From contig NW_027480493.1 of the NCBI RefSeq assembly GCF_051401765.1, positions 1,984,001 to 2,048,000 on the forward strand: DNA of 64,000 bases, given 5' to 3'. Position numbers and translations under genes: made by a program. The stretch comes from Calliopsis andreniformis (lineage: Eukaryota; Arthropoda; Insecta; Hymenoptera; Andrenidae). This document shows, piece after piece, positions 1 to 12,497 of this stretch. Positions within the stretch are counted from its first letter, which is position 1. Each line of letters begins with the position of its first letter. The notes beneath the pieces were generated by a model. That model had not been told where the DNA came from and searched no databases. It was given only the letters and a program-made list of their open reading frames with translations.

Positions 1-789
1 GATTGAGGATTGGGGATTCAGGATTGAGGATGGAGGATGAGGGCTGAGGGTTGAGGATTGAGGTTTGAGTATTGAATACTGAGAATTCAGGATATTCGAT
101 TGAGTATTGAGAATTGAGGATTGATGGATGAGTATTGAGGATTGAGGATTGAGTATTGAAGATTGAGGATTGAGGTTTGAGGATTGAGGATTGAGAATTG
201 AGGATGAGGACTGAGGGTTGAGGATTGAGGTTTGAGGAACGAGGATTGAGGATTGAGAATTGAGGACTGAGGATTGACGATTGAGTATTGAGGATTGAGG
301 ATTGATGACTGAGGATTGAGGATTGAGGGTTGAGGATTGAGGACTGAAGATTGAGGATTGAGGATTGTGGACTGAGGGTTGAGGATTGAGGTTTGAGAAA
401 TGAGGATTGAGGATTGCGGATTGAGGATTAAGAATTGAGAATTGAGGGTCGAGGGTTGAAGATAGAAGATTGAGGTTTGAGGATTGTAGATTGAAAATTG
501 AGGACAGAGTGTTGAGGGTAGAGTATTGCGAACTGATGTTTGGGACGTGAGATTTGAAGATTGAAGATTGAGGATTGTGTATAGAATACTGAGAACTGAG
601 GATTTTCTATTGAGGGCTGAGAATTGAGGATTGAGGATTGAGGATTGAGGATTGAGGATTGAAGGTTGAGGATTAAGGATTGAAGATTGAGGACTCAGGA
701 TTGAGCATTGAGTATTGTGTACTGATAGTTGAGGGTTGAGTGTTGTGAGTTGAGGATTGAGCATTGAATATTCAGAATTGAAGTTTGAG
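1..789 (+). repeat. Left-end block, partly degenerate
   Basis: Begins inside the array and carries the first A element (GAATTC at 83), which has word 5 changed to TTCGATT. That variant recurs at 4889, 9391, 25811, 44501 and 44808. From about 180 to 430 the words are ordinary. About 440-620 is the most divergent stretch of the window (separate entry). The block ends in phrase G at 724. It has no full-length second copy in the window. Confidence 0.75.
440..620 (+). repeat. Degenerate stretch with a relic A element
   Basis: Word variants rarely or never seen elsewhere are concentrated here, for example GGGACGT, GAGGGTA and GTAGATT. At 577-611 there is a decayed element A in correct register: GTGTATA, GAATACT, GAGAACT, GAGGATT, TTCTATT. 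Word 4 is the plain heptamer and the EcoRI site is absent. I infer that this is either an old copy that escaped homogenisation or sequence close to an array edge; the sequence alone does not decide. Confidence 0.65.
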
Positions 790-790
790 G
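724..790 (+). repeat. Phrase G, copy 1
   Basis: An in-register phrase starting GATAGTT, followed by words that include GAGTGTT, GTGAGTT, GAGCATT and GAATATT. Copies 2 and 3 are at 12433 and 20056. This copy has GAATATTCAG where the other two have GAATATAGAG. The CAT in GAGCATT supplies the apparent start codon of several - strand frames. Confidence 0.8.
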
Positions 791-2850
791 ATTGAGAATT
801 GAGGATTGAGGATTGAAGATTGAGGGTTAAGGATTGAGGATTGGGGATTGAGGTTCCAGGATTGGAGATTGACTATTGAGGATTGAGGATTGAGGATTAA
901 GGATTGAGGAACGAGGATTGAGGATTGAGGATGACGGCTGAGGGTTGAGGATTGATGTATGAGGAACGAGGACTGAGGATTGAGGATTGAGGACTGCGGA
1001 TTGACGATTGAGTATTGAAGATTGAGGATTGATGACTGAGGATTGAGGATTGAGGATTGAGGATTGAGGATTGAGGATTGAGGATTGAAGATAGAAGATT
1101 GAGTATTGAGGATTGAAGATTGAGGATTGAGGTTTGAGGAATGAGGATTGAGGATGGAGGATGAGGGCTGAGGGTTGAGGATTGAGGTTTGAGTATTCAA
1201 TACTGAGAACTCAGGATATTCTATTGAGTATTGAGAATTGAGGATTGATGGTTGAGTATTGAGGATTGAGGATTGAGTATTGAGGATTGAAGATTGAGGT
1301 TTGAGGATTGAGGATTGAGAATTGAGGATGGAGGATAGAGGATTGAGGATTGAGTATTGGGTATTGAGGATTGAAGAATGAGGATTGAGGGTTGAGGGTT
1401 GAGGACTGAGGATTGCAGATTGGGTATTGAGGATTGAGGATTGAAGATTGAGGATTAAGGATTGAGGATTGGGGATCGAGGATTGAGGATTGATGGTTGA
1501 GTATTGAGGATTGAAGATTGACGTTGAGGATTGAGGATTGAGAATTGAGAATTGATGATTGAGGGTTGAGGATTGAGGACGAGGACCGACGGTTGAGGAT
1601 TGAGGTTTGAGGATTCAGGATTGAGGATTGATGACTGAGGATTGAGGATTGAGGATTGAGCATTGAGGATCGAGGATTGAAGATTGAAGATTGAGGACTG
1701 GGGATTGAGTATTGAAGATTGAGGATTAAGGATTGAGGATTGGGGATTGAGTATCTAGGATTGGAGATTGATTATTCAGGATTGAAGATTGAGGATTGAG
1801 GATTGAGTATTGAAGATTGAGGATTCAAGATTGAGGATTGTGTATTGAGGATTGAGGATTGAGAATTGAGAATCGAAGATTGAGTATTGAGGATTGAAGA
1901 TTGAGATTTGAGGATTGAGGATTGAGGGTGGAGGATGAAGGCTGAGGGTTGAGGATTGAGGATGGAGGATGAGGGCTGAGGGTTGAGGATTGAGGTTTGA
2001 GTATTGAATACTGAGAATTCAGGATATTCTATTGAGTATTGAGAATTGAGGATTGATGGTCGAGTATTGAGGATTGAGGATTGAGGATTAAGGGTTGAGG
2101 ATTGAAGGTTCAGGTTTGAGGATTGACGATTGAGGATTGAGGATTGGGGATTGAGGATTGAGGATTGAGGATTGACGATTGAGGATTGAGGATAGAAGAT
2201 TGAATATCGTGGTCTGAGGATTGAGGATTGAGGGTTGAAGATTGAGAATTGAGGACTGACGATTGAAAATTGAGGACTGAGTATTGAAAACAGAGGATTG
2301 AGGATATTCTATTGAGGATTGAAAACTGAGGATTGAGGATTGAGGATTAAGGGTTAAGTATTGAAGGTTGAGGTTTGAGGATTGACGATTGAGGATTGAG
2401 GATTGGGGATTGAGGATTGAGGATTGATGGTTGAGGATTGATGATTGATGATTGAAGATTGAGGATTGAGGATTGAGGATTGGGTATGAGGACTGCAGAA
2501 TGAGGATTGACGATTCAGGATTGAGGATTGAGGGTTGAAGATTGAGTATTGAGGATTGAACGTTGACGATTGTGGATTGAGGATTGTGGATTGTGGATTG
2601 AGGGTTGAGGATTGAAGATTGAGTATTGAGGATTGAAGATTGAGTATTCAGGATTGAAGATTGAGGATTGAGGATTGAGGCTTGAGGATTGAGGATTGAG
2701 GATTGAAGATTGAGGATTGGGGATTGAGGATTGAGGATTCAGGACTGAGAATTGAGAATTGAGGATTGAAGGTTGAGTGTTAAGGATTGAGGATTGGGGG
2801 TGAGGATCTAGGATTGGAGATTGACTATTGAGGATTGAGGATTGAGGATT
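790..2850 (+). repeat. Block homologous to 15.9-17.8 kb and 23.2-25.2 kb
   Basis: Collinear with 15.92-17.86 kb at offset 15,131 and with 23.2-25.2 kb at offset 22,385. The A spacing 1207 to 2015 (808 bp) recurs exactly at 16338/17146 and 23592/24400, and the B2 element at 2286 corresponds to 17417 and 24671. The GAACTC variant sits in the first A here but in the second A of the other two copies. Near 856 the phrase-C word reads CCAGG instead of CTAGG. Confidence 0.85.
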
Positions 2851-5100
2851 GAGGATTGAGGATTGAAGATAGAAGATTGAGTATTGAGGATTGAAGATTG
2901 AGGATTGAGGTTTGAGGATTGAGGATTGAGGATGGAGGATGAGGGCTGAGGATTGAGGATTGAGGTTTGAGTATTGAATACTGAGAATTCAGGATATTCT
3001 ATTGAGTATTGAGAATTGAGGATTGATGGTTGAGTATTGAGGATTGAGGATTGAGTATTGAGGATTGAAGATTGGGGTTTGAGGATTGAGGATTGAGAAT
3101 TGAGGATGGAGGATAGAGGATTGAGGTTGGAGGATTGGGTATTGAGGATTGAAGAATGAGGATTGAGGGTTGAGTGTTGAGGGCTGAGGAATGCAGATTG
3201 GGTATTGAGGATTGAGGATTGAAGATTGAGGATTAAGGATTGAGGATTGGGGATTGAGGATTGAGGATTGAAGGTTGAGTATTGAGGATTGAAGATTGAC
3301 GTTTGAGGATTGAGGATTGAGAATTGAGAATTGAGGATTGAGGGTTGAGGATTGAGGACGAGGACCGACGGTTGAGGATTGAGGTTTGAGGATTGAGGAT
3401 TGAGGACCGATGACTGAGGATAGAGGATTGAGGATTGAGCATTGAGGATTGAAGATTGAAGATTGAGGACTGGGGATTGATGATTGAAGATTGAGGATTA
3501 AGGATTGAGGATTGGGGATCGAGTATCTAGGATTGGAGATTGATTATTCAGGATTGAAGATTGAGGATTGAGGATTGAGGATTTATAATTTTGAATTGAG
3601 AATTGAGGATGAGGACTGTGGGTTGAGGATTGAGGTTTGAAGAATGAGGATTGAGGATTGAGGATTGAGGATTGAGGATTGAGGATTGAGTTATGAAGAT
3701 TGAGTATTCATGACTGATTATTGAGGATTGAGGAATGAGGATTGAGGATTGAGGATTGAAGATTGAGTATTGATGATTGAGGATTGAGGATTGAGGATTG
3801 AGTATTGAGGATTGAGGATTCAAGATTGAGAATCGAAGATTGTGTATTGAGGATTGAAGATTGAGACTTGAGGATTGTGGATTGAGGATGGAGGATGAAG
3901 GCTGAGGGTTGAGGATTGAGGATGGAGGATGAGGGCTGAGGGTTGAGGATTGAGGTTTGAGTATTGAATACTGAGAATTCAGGATATTCTATTGAGTATT
4001 GTGAATTGAGGATTGATGGTCGAGTATTGAGGATTGAGGATTGAGTATTGAGGATTGAAGATTGAGGTTTGAGGATTGAGGATTGAGAATTGAGGATGAG
4101 GACTGAGGGTTGAGGATTGAGGTTTGAGGAACGAGGATTGAGGATTGAGAATTGAGGACTGAGGATTGACGATTGAGTATTGAGGATTGAGGATTGATGA
4201 CTGAGGATAGAGGATTGAGGATTGAGGATTGGGTATTGAGGATTGAAGAATGAGGATTGACGATTCAGGATTGAGGATTGAGGATTGAAGATTGAGTATT
4301 GAGGATTGAAGGTTGATGATTGAGGATTGAGGATTGTGGATTGTGGATTGAGGGTTGAGGATTGAAGATTGAGTATTGAGGATTGAAGATTGAGTATTCA
4401 GGATTGAAGATTGAGGATTGAGGATTGAGGCTTGAGGATTGAGTATTGAGGATTGAAGATTGAGGATTGGGGATTGAGGATTGAGGATTGAGAATTGAGG
4501 ATTGAGGATTGAAAATTGAGGATTAAGGATTGAGGATTGGGGATTGAGGATCTAGGATTGGAGATTGACCATTGAGGATTGAGGATTGAGGTTTGAGGAT
4601 TGAGGAACGAGGATTGAGGATTGAGGATGATGGCTGAGGAATGAGGATTGATGTTTGAGGAACGAGGATTGAGGATTGAGGATTGAGGACTGCGGATTGA
4701 CGATTGAGTACTGAAGATTGAGGATTGATGACTGAGGATTGAGGATTGAGGATTGAGGATTGAGGATTGAGGATTGAAGATTGAAGATTGAGTATTGAGG
4801 ATTGAAGATTGAGGATTGGGGATTCAGGATTGAGGATGGAGGATGAGGGCTGAGGGTTGAGGATTGAGGTTTGAGTATTGAATACTGAGAATTCAGGATA
4901 TTCGATTGAGTATTGAGAATTGAGGATTGATGGTTGAGTATTGAGGATTGAGGATTGAGTATTGAAGATTGAAGATTGAGGTTTGAGGATTGAGGATTGA
5001 GAATTGAGGATGAGGACTGAGGGTTGAGGATTGAGGTTTGAGGAACGAGGATTGAGGATTGAGAATTGAGGACTGAGGATTGACGATTGAGTATTGACGA
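2851..5100 (+). repeat. Block duplicated at 7.3-9.6 kb
   Basis: A elements at 2985, 3975 and 4889 match those at 7453, 8478 and 9391 (offsets 4,468, 4,503 and 4,502). The first change is 35 bp (five words) and the second is a 1-bp loss near 8612. The block contains phrase E at 3575 and phrase F near 3688. Nothing but satellite words is present. Confidence 0.85.
3575..3602 (+). repeat. Phrase E (AT-rich words), copy 1
   Basis: Words TATAATT and TTGAATT after a canonical word give the only clearly AT-rich tract type in the array (GGATTTATAATTTTGAATTG). Other copies are at 6251, 8042 and 14,130; the last reads TATAATA in place of TATAATT. It resembles a TATA box only by chance of composition and no gene is nearby. 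Confidence 0.8.
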
Positions 5101-6891
5101 TCGAGTATTGATTATTGAGGGTTGATGACTGAGGATTGAGGATTGAGGATTGAGCATTGAGGATTGAAGATTGAAGATTGAGGACTGGGGATTGATGATT
5201 GAAGATTGAGGATTAAGGATTGAGGATTGGGGATTGAGGATTGAGGATTCAGGATTGAGAATTGAGGATTGAGGATTGAAGGTTGAGGGTTAAGGATTGA
5301 GGATTGGGGGTGAGGATCTAGGATTGGAGATTGACTATTGAGGATTGAGGATTGAGGATTAAGGATTGAGGAACGAGGATTGAGGGTTGAGCATGACGGC
5401 TGAGGGTTGAGGATTGATGTATGAGGAACGAGGATTGAGGATTGAGGATTGAGGACTGCGGATTGACGATTGAGTATTGAAGATTGAGGATTGATGACTG
5501 AGGATTGAGGATTGAGGATTGAGGATTGAGGATTGAGGATTGAAGATAGAAGATTGAGTATTGAGGATCGAAGATTGAGGATTGAGGTTTGAGGATTGAG
5601 GATTGAGGATGGAGGATGAGGGCTGAGGGTTGAGGATTGAGGTTTGAGTATTGAATACTGAGAATTCAGGATATTCTATTGAGTATTGAGAATTGAGGAT
5701 TGATGGTTGAGTATTGAGGATTGAGGATTGAGTATTGAGGATTGAAGATTGAGGTTTGAGGATTGAGGATTGAGAATTGAGGATGGAGGATAGAGGATTG
5801 AGGATGGAGGATTGGGTATTGAGGATTGAAGAATGAGGATTGAGGGTTGAGTGTTGAGGGCTGAGGAATGCAGATTGGGTATTGAGGATTGAGGATTGAA
5901 GATTGAGGATTAAGGATTGAGGATTGGGGATTGAGGATTGAGGATTGAAGGTTGAGTATTGAGGATTGAAGATTGACGTTTGAGGATTGAGCATTGAGAA
6001 TTGAGAATTGAGGATTGAGGGTTGAGGATTGAGGACGAGGACCGACGGTTGAGGATTGAGGTTTGAGGATTGAGGATTGAGGACCGATGACTGAGGATTG
6101 AGGATTGTGGATTGAGCATTGAGCATTGAAGATTGAAGATTGAGGACTGGGGATTGATGATTGAAGATTGAGGATTAAGGATTGAGGATTGGGGATCGAG
6201 TATCTAGGATTGGAGATTGATTATTCAGGATTGAAGATTGAGGATTGAGGATTGAGGATTTATAATTTTGAATTGAGAATTGAGGATGAGGACTGTGGGT
6301 TGAGGATTGAGGTTTGAAGAATGAGGATTGAGGATTGAGGATTGAGGATTGAGGATTGAGTTATGAAGATTGAGTATTCATGACTGATTATTGAGGATTG
6401 AGGATTGAGGATTGAGGATTGAGGATTGAAGATTGAGTATTGATGATTGAGGATTGAGGATTGAGGATTGAGTATTGAGGATTGAGGATTCAAGATTGAG
6501 GATTGGGGATTGAGGATTGAGGATTGAGAATTGAGAATCGAAGATTGTGTATTGAGGATTGAAGATTGAGACTTGAGGATTGTGGATTGAGGATGGAGGA
6601 TGAAGGCTGAGGGTTGAGGATTGAGGATGGAGGATGAGGGCTGAGGGTTGAGGATTGAGGTTTGAGTATTGAATACTGAGAATTCAGGATATTCTATTCA
6701 GTATTGTGAATTGAGGATTGATGGTCGAGTATTGAGGATTGAGGATTGAGTATTGAGGATTGAAGATTGAGGTTTGAGGATTGAGGATTGAGAATTGAGG
6801 ATGAGGACTGAGGGTTGAGGATTGAGGTTTGAGGAACGAGGATTGAGGATTGAGAATTGAGGACTGAGGATTGACGATTGAGTATTGACGA
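5101..6891 (+). repeat. 1,791-bp tandem duplication, unit 1
   Basis: A at 5662 and 6680 and phrase E at 6251 recur in the next unit at 7453, 8478 and 8042. The left junction lies near a rare word run around GACGATC at 5098 that reappears near 6890. I counted eight 6-bp words in the unit; 1,791 equals 257 x 7 minus 8, so the duplication kept register. Confidence 0.87.
6251..6279 (+). repeat. Phrase E, copy 2
   Basis: Identical in its AT-rich words to the copy at 3575, in unit 1 of the 1,791-bp tandem duplication. It is followed by the 6-bp word GAGGAT and GAGGACT. Confidence 0.8.
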
Positions 6892-8682
6892 TCGAGTATT
6901 GATTATTGAGGGTTGATGACTGAGGATTGAGGATTGAGGATTGAGCATTGAGGATTGAAGATTGAAGATTGAGGACTGGGGATTGATGATTGAAGATTGA
7001 GGATTAAGGATTGAGGATTGGGGATTGAGGATTGAGGATTCAGGATTGAGAATTGAGGATTGAGGATTGAAGGTTGAGGGTTAAGGATTGAGGATTGGGG
7101 GTGAGGATCTAGGATTGGAGATTGACTATTGAGGATTGAGGATTGAGGATTAAGGATTGAGGAACGAGGATTGAGGGTTGAGCATGACGGCTGAGGGTTG
7201 AGGATTGATGTATGAGGAACGAGGATTGAGGATTGAGGATTGAGGACTTCGGATTGACGATTGAGTATTGAAGATTGAGGATTGATGACTGAGGATTGAG
7301 GATTGAGGATTGAGGATTGAGGATTGAGGATTGAAGATAGAAGATTGAGTATTGAGGATTGAAGATTGAGGATTGAGGTTTGAGGATTGAGGATTGAGGA
7401 TGGAGGATGAGGGCTGAGGGTTGAGGATTGAGGTTTGAGTATTGAATACTGAGAATTCAGGATATTCTATTGAGTATTGAGAATTGAGGATTGATGGTTG
7501 AGTATTGAAGATTGAGGATTGAGTATTGAGGATTGAAGATTGAGGTTTGAGGATTGAGGATTGAGAATTGAGGATGGAGGATAGAGGATTGAGGATGGAG
7601 GATTGGGTATTGAGGATTGAAGAATGAGGATTGAGGGTTGAGTGTTGAGGGCTGAGGAATGCAGATTGGGTATTGAGGATTGAGGATTGAAGATTGAGGA
7701 TTAAGGATTGAGGATTGGGGATTGAGGATTGAGGATTGAAGGTTGAGTATTGAGGATTGAAGATTGACGTTTGAGGATTGAGGATTGAGAATTGAGAATT
7801 GAGGATTGAGGGTTGAGGATTGAGGACGAGGACCGACGGTTGAGGGTTGAGGTTTGAGGATTGAGGATTGAGGACCGATGACTGAGGATTGAGGATTGTG
7901 GATTGAGCATTGAGCATTGAAGATTGAAGATTGAGGACTGGGGATTGATGATTGAAGATTGAGGATTAAGGATTGAGGATTGGGGATCGAGTATCTAGGA
8001 TTGGAGATTGATTATTCAGGATTGAAGATTGAGGATTGAGGATTGAGGATTTATAATTTTGAATTGAGAATTGAGGATGAGGACTGTGGGTTGAGGATTG
8101 AGGTTTGAAGAATGAGGATTGAGGATTGAGGATTGAGGATTGAGGATTGAGGATTGAGTTATGAAGATTGAGTATTCATGACTGATTATTGAGGATTGAG
8201 GATTGAGGATTGAGGATTGAGGATTGAAGATTGAGTATTGATGATTGAGGATTGAGGATTGAGGATTGAGTATTGAGGATTGAGGATTCAAGATTGAGGA
8301 TTGGGGATTGAGGATTGAGGATTGAGAATTGAGAATAGAAGATTGTGTATTGAGGATTGAAGATTGAGACTTGAGGATTGTGGATTGAGGATGGAGGATG
8401 AAGGCTGAGGGTTGAGGATTGAGGATGGAGGATGAGGGCTGAGGGTTGAGGATTGAGGTTTGAGTATTGAATACTGAGAATTCAGGATATTCTATTCAGT
8501 ATTGTGAATTGAGGATTGATGGTCGAGTATTGAGGATTGAGGATTGAGTATTGAGGATTGAAGATTGAGGTTTGAGGATTGAGGATTGAGAATTGAGGAT
8601 GAGGACTGAGGGTGAGGATTGAGGTTTGAGGAACGAGGATTGAGGATTGAGAATTGAGGACTGAGGATTGACGATTGAGTAT
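6892..8682 (+). repeat. 1,791-bp tandem duplication, unit 2
   Basis: Second copy of 5101-6891, nearly identical by eye. The later part is 7 bp longer (6680 to 8478 is 1,798 bp), meaning one added word. Visible single differences include GGACTTCGG near 7247 where unit 1 has GGACTGCGG. Confidence 0.87.
8042..8070 (+). repeat. Phrase E, copy 3
   Basis: Duplicate of the 6251 copy, 1,791 bp downstream in unit 2. Confidence 0.8.
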
Positions 8683-10734
8683 TGAGGATTGAGGATTGAT
8701 GACTGAGGATAGAGGATTGAGGATTGAGGATTGGGTATTGAGGATTGAAGAATGAGGATTGACGATTCAGGATTGAGGATTGAGGATTGAAGATTGAGTA
8801 TTGAGGATTGAAGGTTGATGATTGTGGATTGAGGATTGTGGATTGTGGATTGAGGGTTGAGGATTGAAGATTGAGTATTGAGGATTGAAGATTGAGTATT
8901 CAGGATTGAAGATTGAGGATTGAGGATTGAGGCTTGAGGATTGAGTATTGAGGATTGAAGATTGAGGATTCGGGATTGAGGATTGAGGATTGAGAATTGA
9001 GGATTGAGGATTGAAAATTGAGGATTAAGGATTGAGGATTGGGGATTGAGGATCTAGGATTGGAGATTGACCATTGAGGATTGAGGATTGAGGTTTGAGG
9101 ATTGGGGAACGAGGATTGAGGATTGAGGATGATGGCTGGGGGATGAGGATTGATGTTTGAGGAACGAGGATTGAGGATTGAGGATTGAGGACTGCGGATT
9201 GACGATTGAGTACTGAAGATTGAGGATTGATGACTGAGGATTCAGGATTGAGGATTGAGGATTGAGGATTGAGGATTGAAGATTGAAGATTGAGTATTGA
9301 GGATTGAAGATTGAGGATTGGGGATTCAGGATTGAGGATGGAGGATGAGGGCTGAGGGTTGAGGATTGAGGTTTGAGTATTGAATACTGAGAATTCAGGA
9401 TATTCGATTGAGTATTGAGAATTGAGGATTGATGGTTGAGTATTGAGGATTGAGGATTGAGTATTGAAGATTGAAGATTGAGGTTTGAGGATTGAGGATT
9501 GAGAATTGAGGATGAGGACTGAGGGTTGAGGATTGAGGTTTGAGGAACGAGGATTGAGGATTGAGAATTGAGGACTGAGGATTGACGATTGAGTATTGAC
9601 GATCGAGTATTGAGTATTGAGGGTTGATGACTGAGGATTGAGGATTGAGGATTGAGGATTGAGGATTGAGTATTGAGTATTGAGGATTGAAGATTGAGGA
9701 TTGAGGACTGAGGATTGAGGATGGGGGATGAGGGCTGAGGGTTGAGGATTGAGGTTTGAGTATTGAATACTGAGAATTCAGGATATTCTATTGAGTATTG
9801 AGAATTGAGGATTGATGGTTGAGTATTGAGAATTGAGGATTGAGTATTGAGGATTGAAGATTGAGGTTTGAGGATTGATTATTGAGTATTGAGGATTCAA
9901 GATTGAGGATTGAGGATTGAGTATTGAGAATTGAGGATGAGGACTGAGGGTTGAGGATTGAGGTTTGAAGAATGAGGATTGAGGGTTGAGGATTGAGGAT
10001 TGAGTTATGAAGATTGAGTATTCATGACTTATGATTGAGGATTGAGGATTGAGGATTGAGGACTGAGGATTGAAGATTGAGTATTGATGGTTGTGGATTG
10101 AGGATTGAGGATTGAGGATTGAGGATTGGGGATTGAAGATTGAGGATTGGGGACTGAGGATTGAGGATTGAGAATTGAGAATCGAAGATTGAGTATTGAG
10201 GATTGAAGATTGAGGTTTGAGGATTGAGGATTGAGGCTGGAGGATGAGGGCTGAGGGTTGAGGATTGAGGTTTGAGTATTGAATACTAAGAATTCAGGAT
10301 ATTCTATTGAGTATTGAGAATTGAGGATTGATGGTTGCGTATTGAGGTCTGAGGATTGAGTATTGAGTATTGAGGTTTGAGGTTCGATGATTGAGGATTG
10401 AGGACTGAGGATTGAGGATTGAGGATTGAGGATTGAGCATTGAGGATTGAAGATTGAGGAGTGGGGATTGAGGATTGAAGATTGAGGATTAAGGATTTAG
10501 GATTGGGGATTGAGTATCTAGGTTTGGCGATTGATTATTCAGGATTGAAGATTGAGGATTGAGGATTGAGGATTGAGAATTGAGAATTGAGGATGAGGAC
10601 TGAGGGTTGAGGATTCAGGTTTGAAGAATGAGGATTGAGGATTGAGCATTGAGGATTGAGGATTGAGGATTGAGGATTGTGGATTGTGGATTGAGTGTTG
10701 AGGATTGAAGATTGAGTATTGAGGATTGAAGGTT
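8683..10734 (+). repeat. Mixed block with three close A elements
   Basis: A elements at 9391, 9774 and 10290. The region 9.0-10.2 kb is similar to 25.4-26.3 kb (A 9391 corresponds to 25811). The A at 10290 is followed by the word GGTTGCG, the only such flank I found left of 29.5 kb, and by a word series very like that after the A at 29465. This block therefore shares ancestry with both the B-rich and the A-only regions. Confidence 0.78.
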
Positions 10735-11460
10735 GAGTATTCAGGATTGAAGATTGACGATTGAGTATTGAAGATTGAGGATTGATGACTGAGGATTGAG
10801 GATTGAGGATTGAGGATTGAGGATTGAGGATTGAGGATTGAGGATTCAGGATTGATGGTTGAGGATTGAGGATTGACGATTGAGGATTGAGGTTTGAAGA
10901 TTGAGTGACGTGGACTGAGGATTGAGGATTGAGGGTTGAAGATTGAGAATTGAGGACTGACGATTGATGATTGTGGACTGAGTATTGAAAACTGAGAATT
11001 GGGGATATCCTATTGAGGATTGAAAATTGAGGATTGAGGATTGAGGATTGAGGATTAAGGGTTGAGGATTGAAGGTTCAGGTTTGAGGATTGACGATTGA
11101 GGATTGAGGATTGGGGATTGAGGATTCAGGATTGAGGATTGACGATTGAGGATTGAGGATAGAAGATTGAATATCGTGGTCTGAGGATTGAGGATTGAGG
11201 GTTGAAGATTGAGGATTGAGGACTGACGATTGAAAATTGAGGACTGAGTATTGAAAACAGAGGATTGAGGATATTCTATTGAGGATTGAAAACTGAGGAT
11301 TGAGGATTGAGGATTAAGGGTTAAGGATTGAAGGTTGAGGTTTGAGGATTGACGATTGAGGATTGAGGATTGGGGATTGAGGATTGATGATTGATGGTTG
11401 AGGTTTGATGATTGATGATTGAAGATTGAGGACTGAGGATTGAGGACTGAGGGGTGAGGA

Positions 11461-11515
11461 TTGAGTGCTGTGAATTTATGATTGACAATCGAATATTGAG
11501 TGTTGATGCTTGAGG
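11461..11515 (+). repeat. Phrase D, copy 1
   Basis: Rare in-register words: GAGTGCT, GTGAATT, TATGATT, GACAATC, GAATATT, GAGTGTT. Only three copies occur in the window (11461, 19084, 26784). The spacings are 7,623 and 7,700 bp, both exact multiples of 7. Confidence 0.85.
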
Positions 11516-12432
11516 ACTGAGGATTGAGCTTCGAGTATTGAGGATTGAGGATTGAGGCTTGAGGACTGAGGATTGAGGATTGAATATTGAGGATCGAGAA
11601 TTGATGACTGAGGATTGAGGATCGAGGATTGAGGATTGATTACTGAGGATTGAGGATTGAGGATTGAGGATTGAGGATTGAGGATTGAGGATTGATTGTT
11701 GAGGATTGATTATTGACGATTGAGGATTGAGGATTGAAGAATGAGTGTCGTGGACTGATGATTCAGGACTGAAGGTTGAGGATTGAGAATTGATGATTGA
11801 GGATTGAAGATTGAGGACAGAGTATTGAAAACTGTGAATTGAAGATATTCTAAGGAGGATTGAAAATTGAGGATTGAGGATAGAGGATTGAGGATTAAGG
11901 GTTGAGTATTGAAGTTTGAGGTTTGAGGATTGACGATTGTGGATTGAGGATTGGGGATTGAGGATTGAGGATTGATGGTTGAGGATAGAGGATTGACGAT
12001 TGAGGATTTAGGATCGAGGATTGAGGATTGTGGATTGAGGATTGAGGATTGATTACTGAGGGTTGAGTATTGAGGATTGAGGATTGAAGATTGAGCATTG
12101 AGGATTGAGGATAGAGGACTGATGATTGAGGATTGAGGATTGAAGATTGATGGTTGGGCTTGAGGATTGAGGATTGAGGATTGAGAATCGAAGATTGAGT
12201 ATTGAGGATTGAAGGTTGAGGTTTGAGGATTGAGGATTGAGGATGGAGGATGAGGGCTGAGGGTTGAGGATTGAGGATTGAAGTATGAAGATTGAGTATT
12301 GAGGATTGAAGATTGAGGATTGAGGATTGAGGATTGAGGATGGAGGATGAGGGCTGAGGGTTGAGGATTGAGGTTTGAGTATTGAATACTGAGAATTCAG
12401 GATATTCTATTGAGTATTGAGAATTGAGAATT

Positions 12433-12497
12433 GATAGTTGAGGGTTGAGTGTTGTGAGTTGAGGATTGAGCATTGAATATAGAGAATTGAAGTTTGA
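12433..12497 (+). repeat. Phrase G, copy 2
   Basis: Starts GATAGTT and contains GTGAGTT, GAGCATT and GAATATA. It lies 40 bp after the A element at 12393, as the third copy does at 20056. Confidence 0.8.

Noticed and set aside
67..101. The dyad in element A as a rho-independent terminator or operator
   Set aside because: Arms are 6 bp and AT-rich, there is no following T-run, and there is no gene next to it.
87..764. - strand frame of 225 codons, and similar frames at 5359-6126, 7150-7917, 11895-12473, 19518-20096, 46292-47011, 49210-49791 and 60056-60637
   Set aside because: Same repeat artefact. Equal frames at equal offsets reflect block duplication, not gene families. No codon bias, signal peptide, intron signal or flanking regulatory sequence is visible.
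3575..3602. TATA box or promoter in phrase E
   Set aside because: Composition alone; words are in heptamer register and there is no downstream gene.
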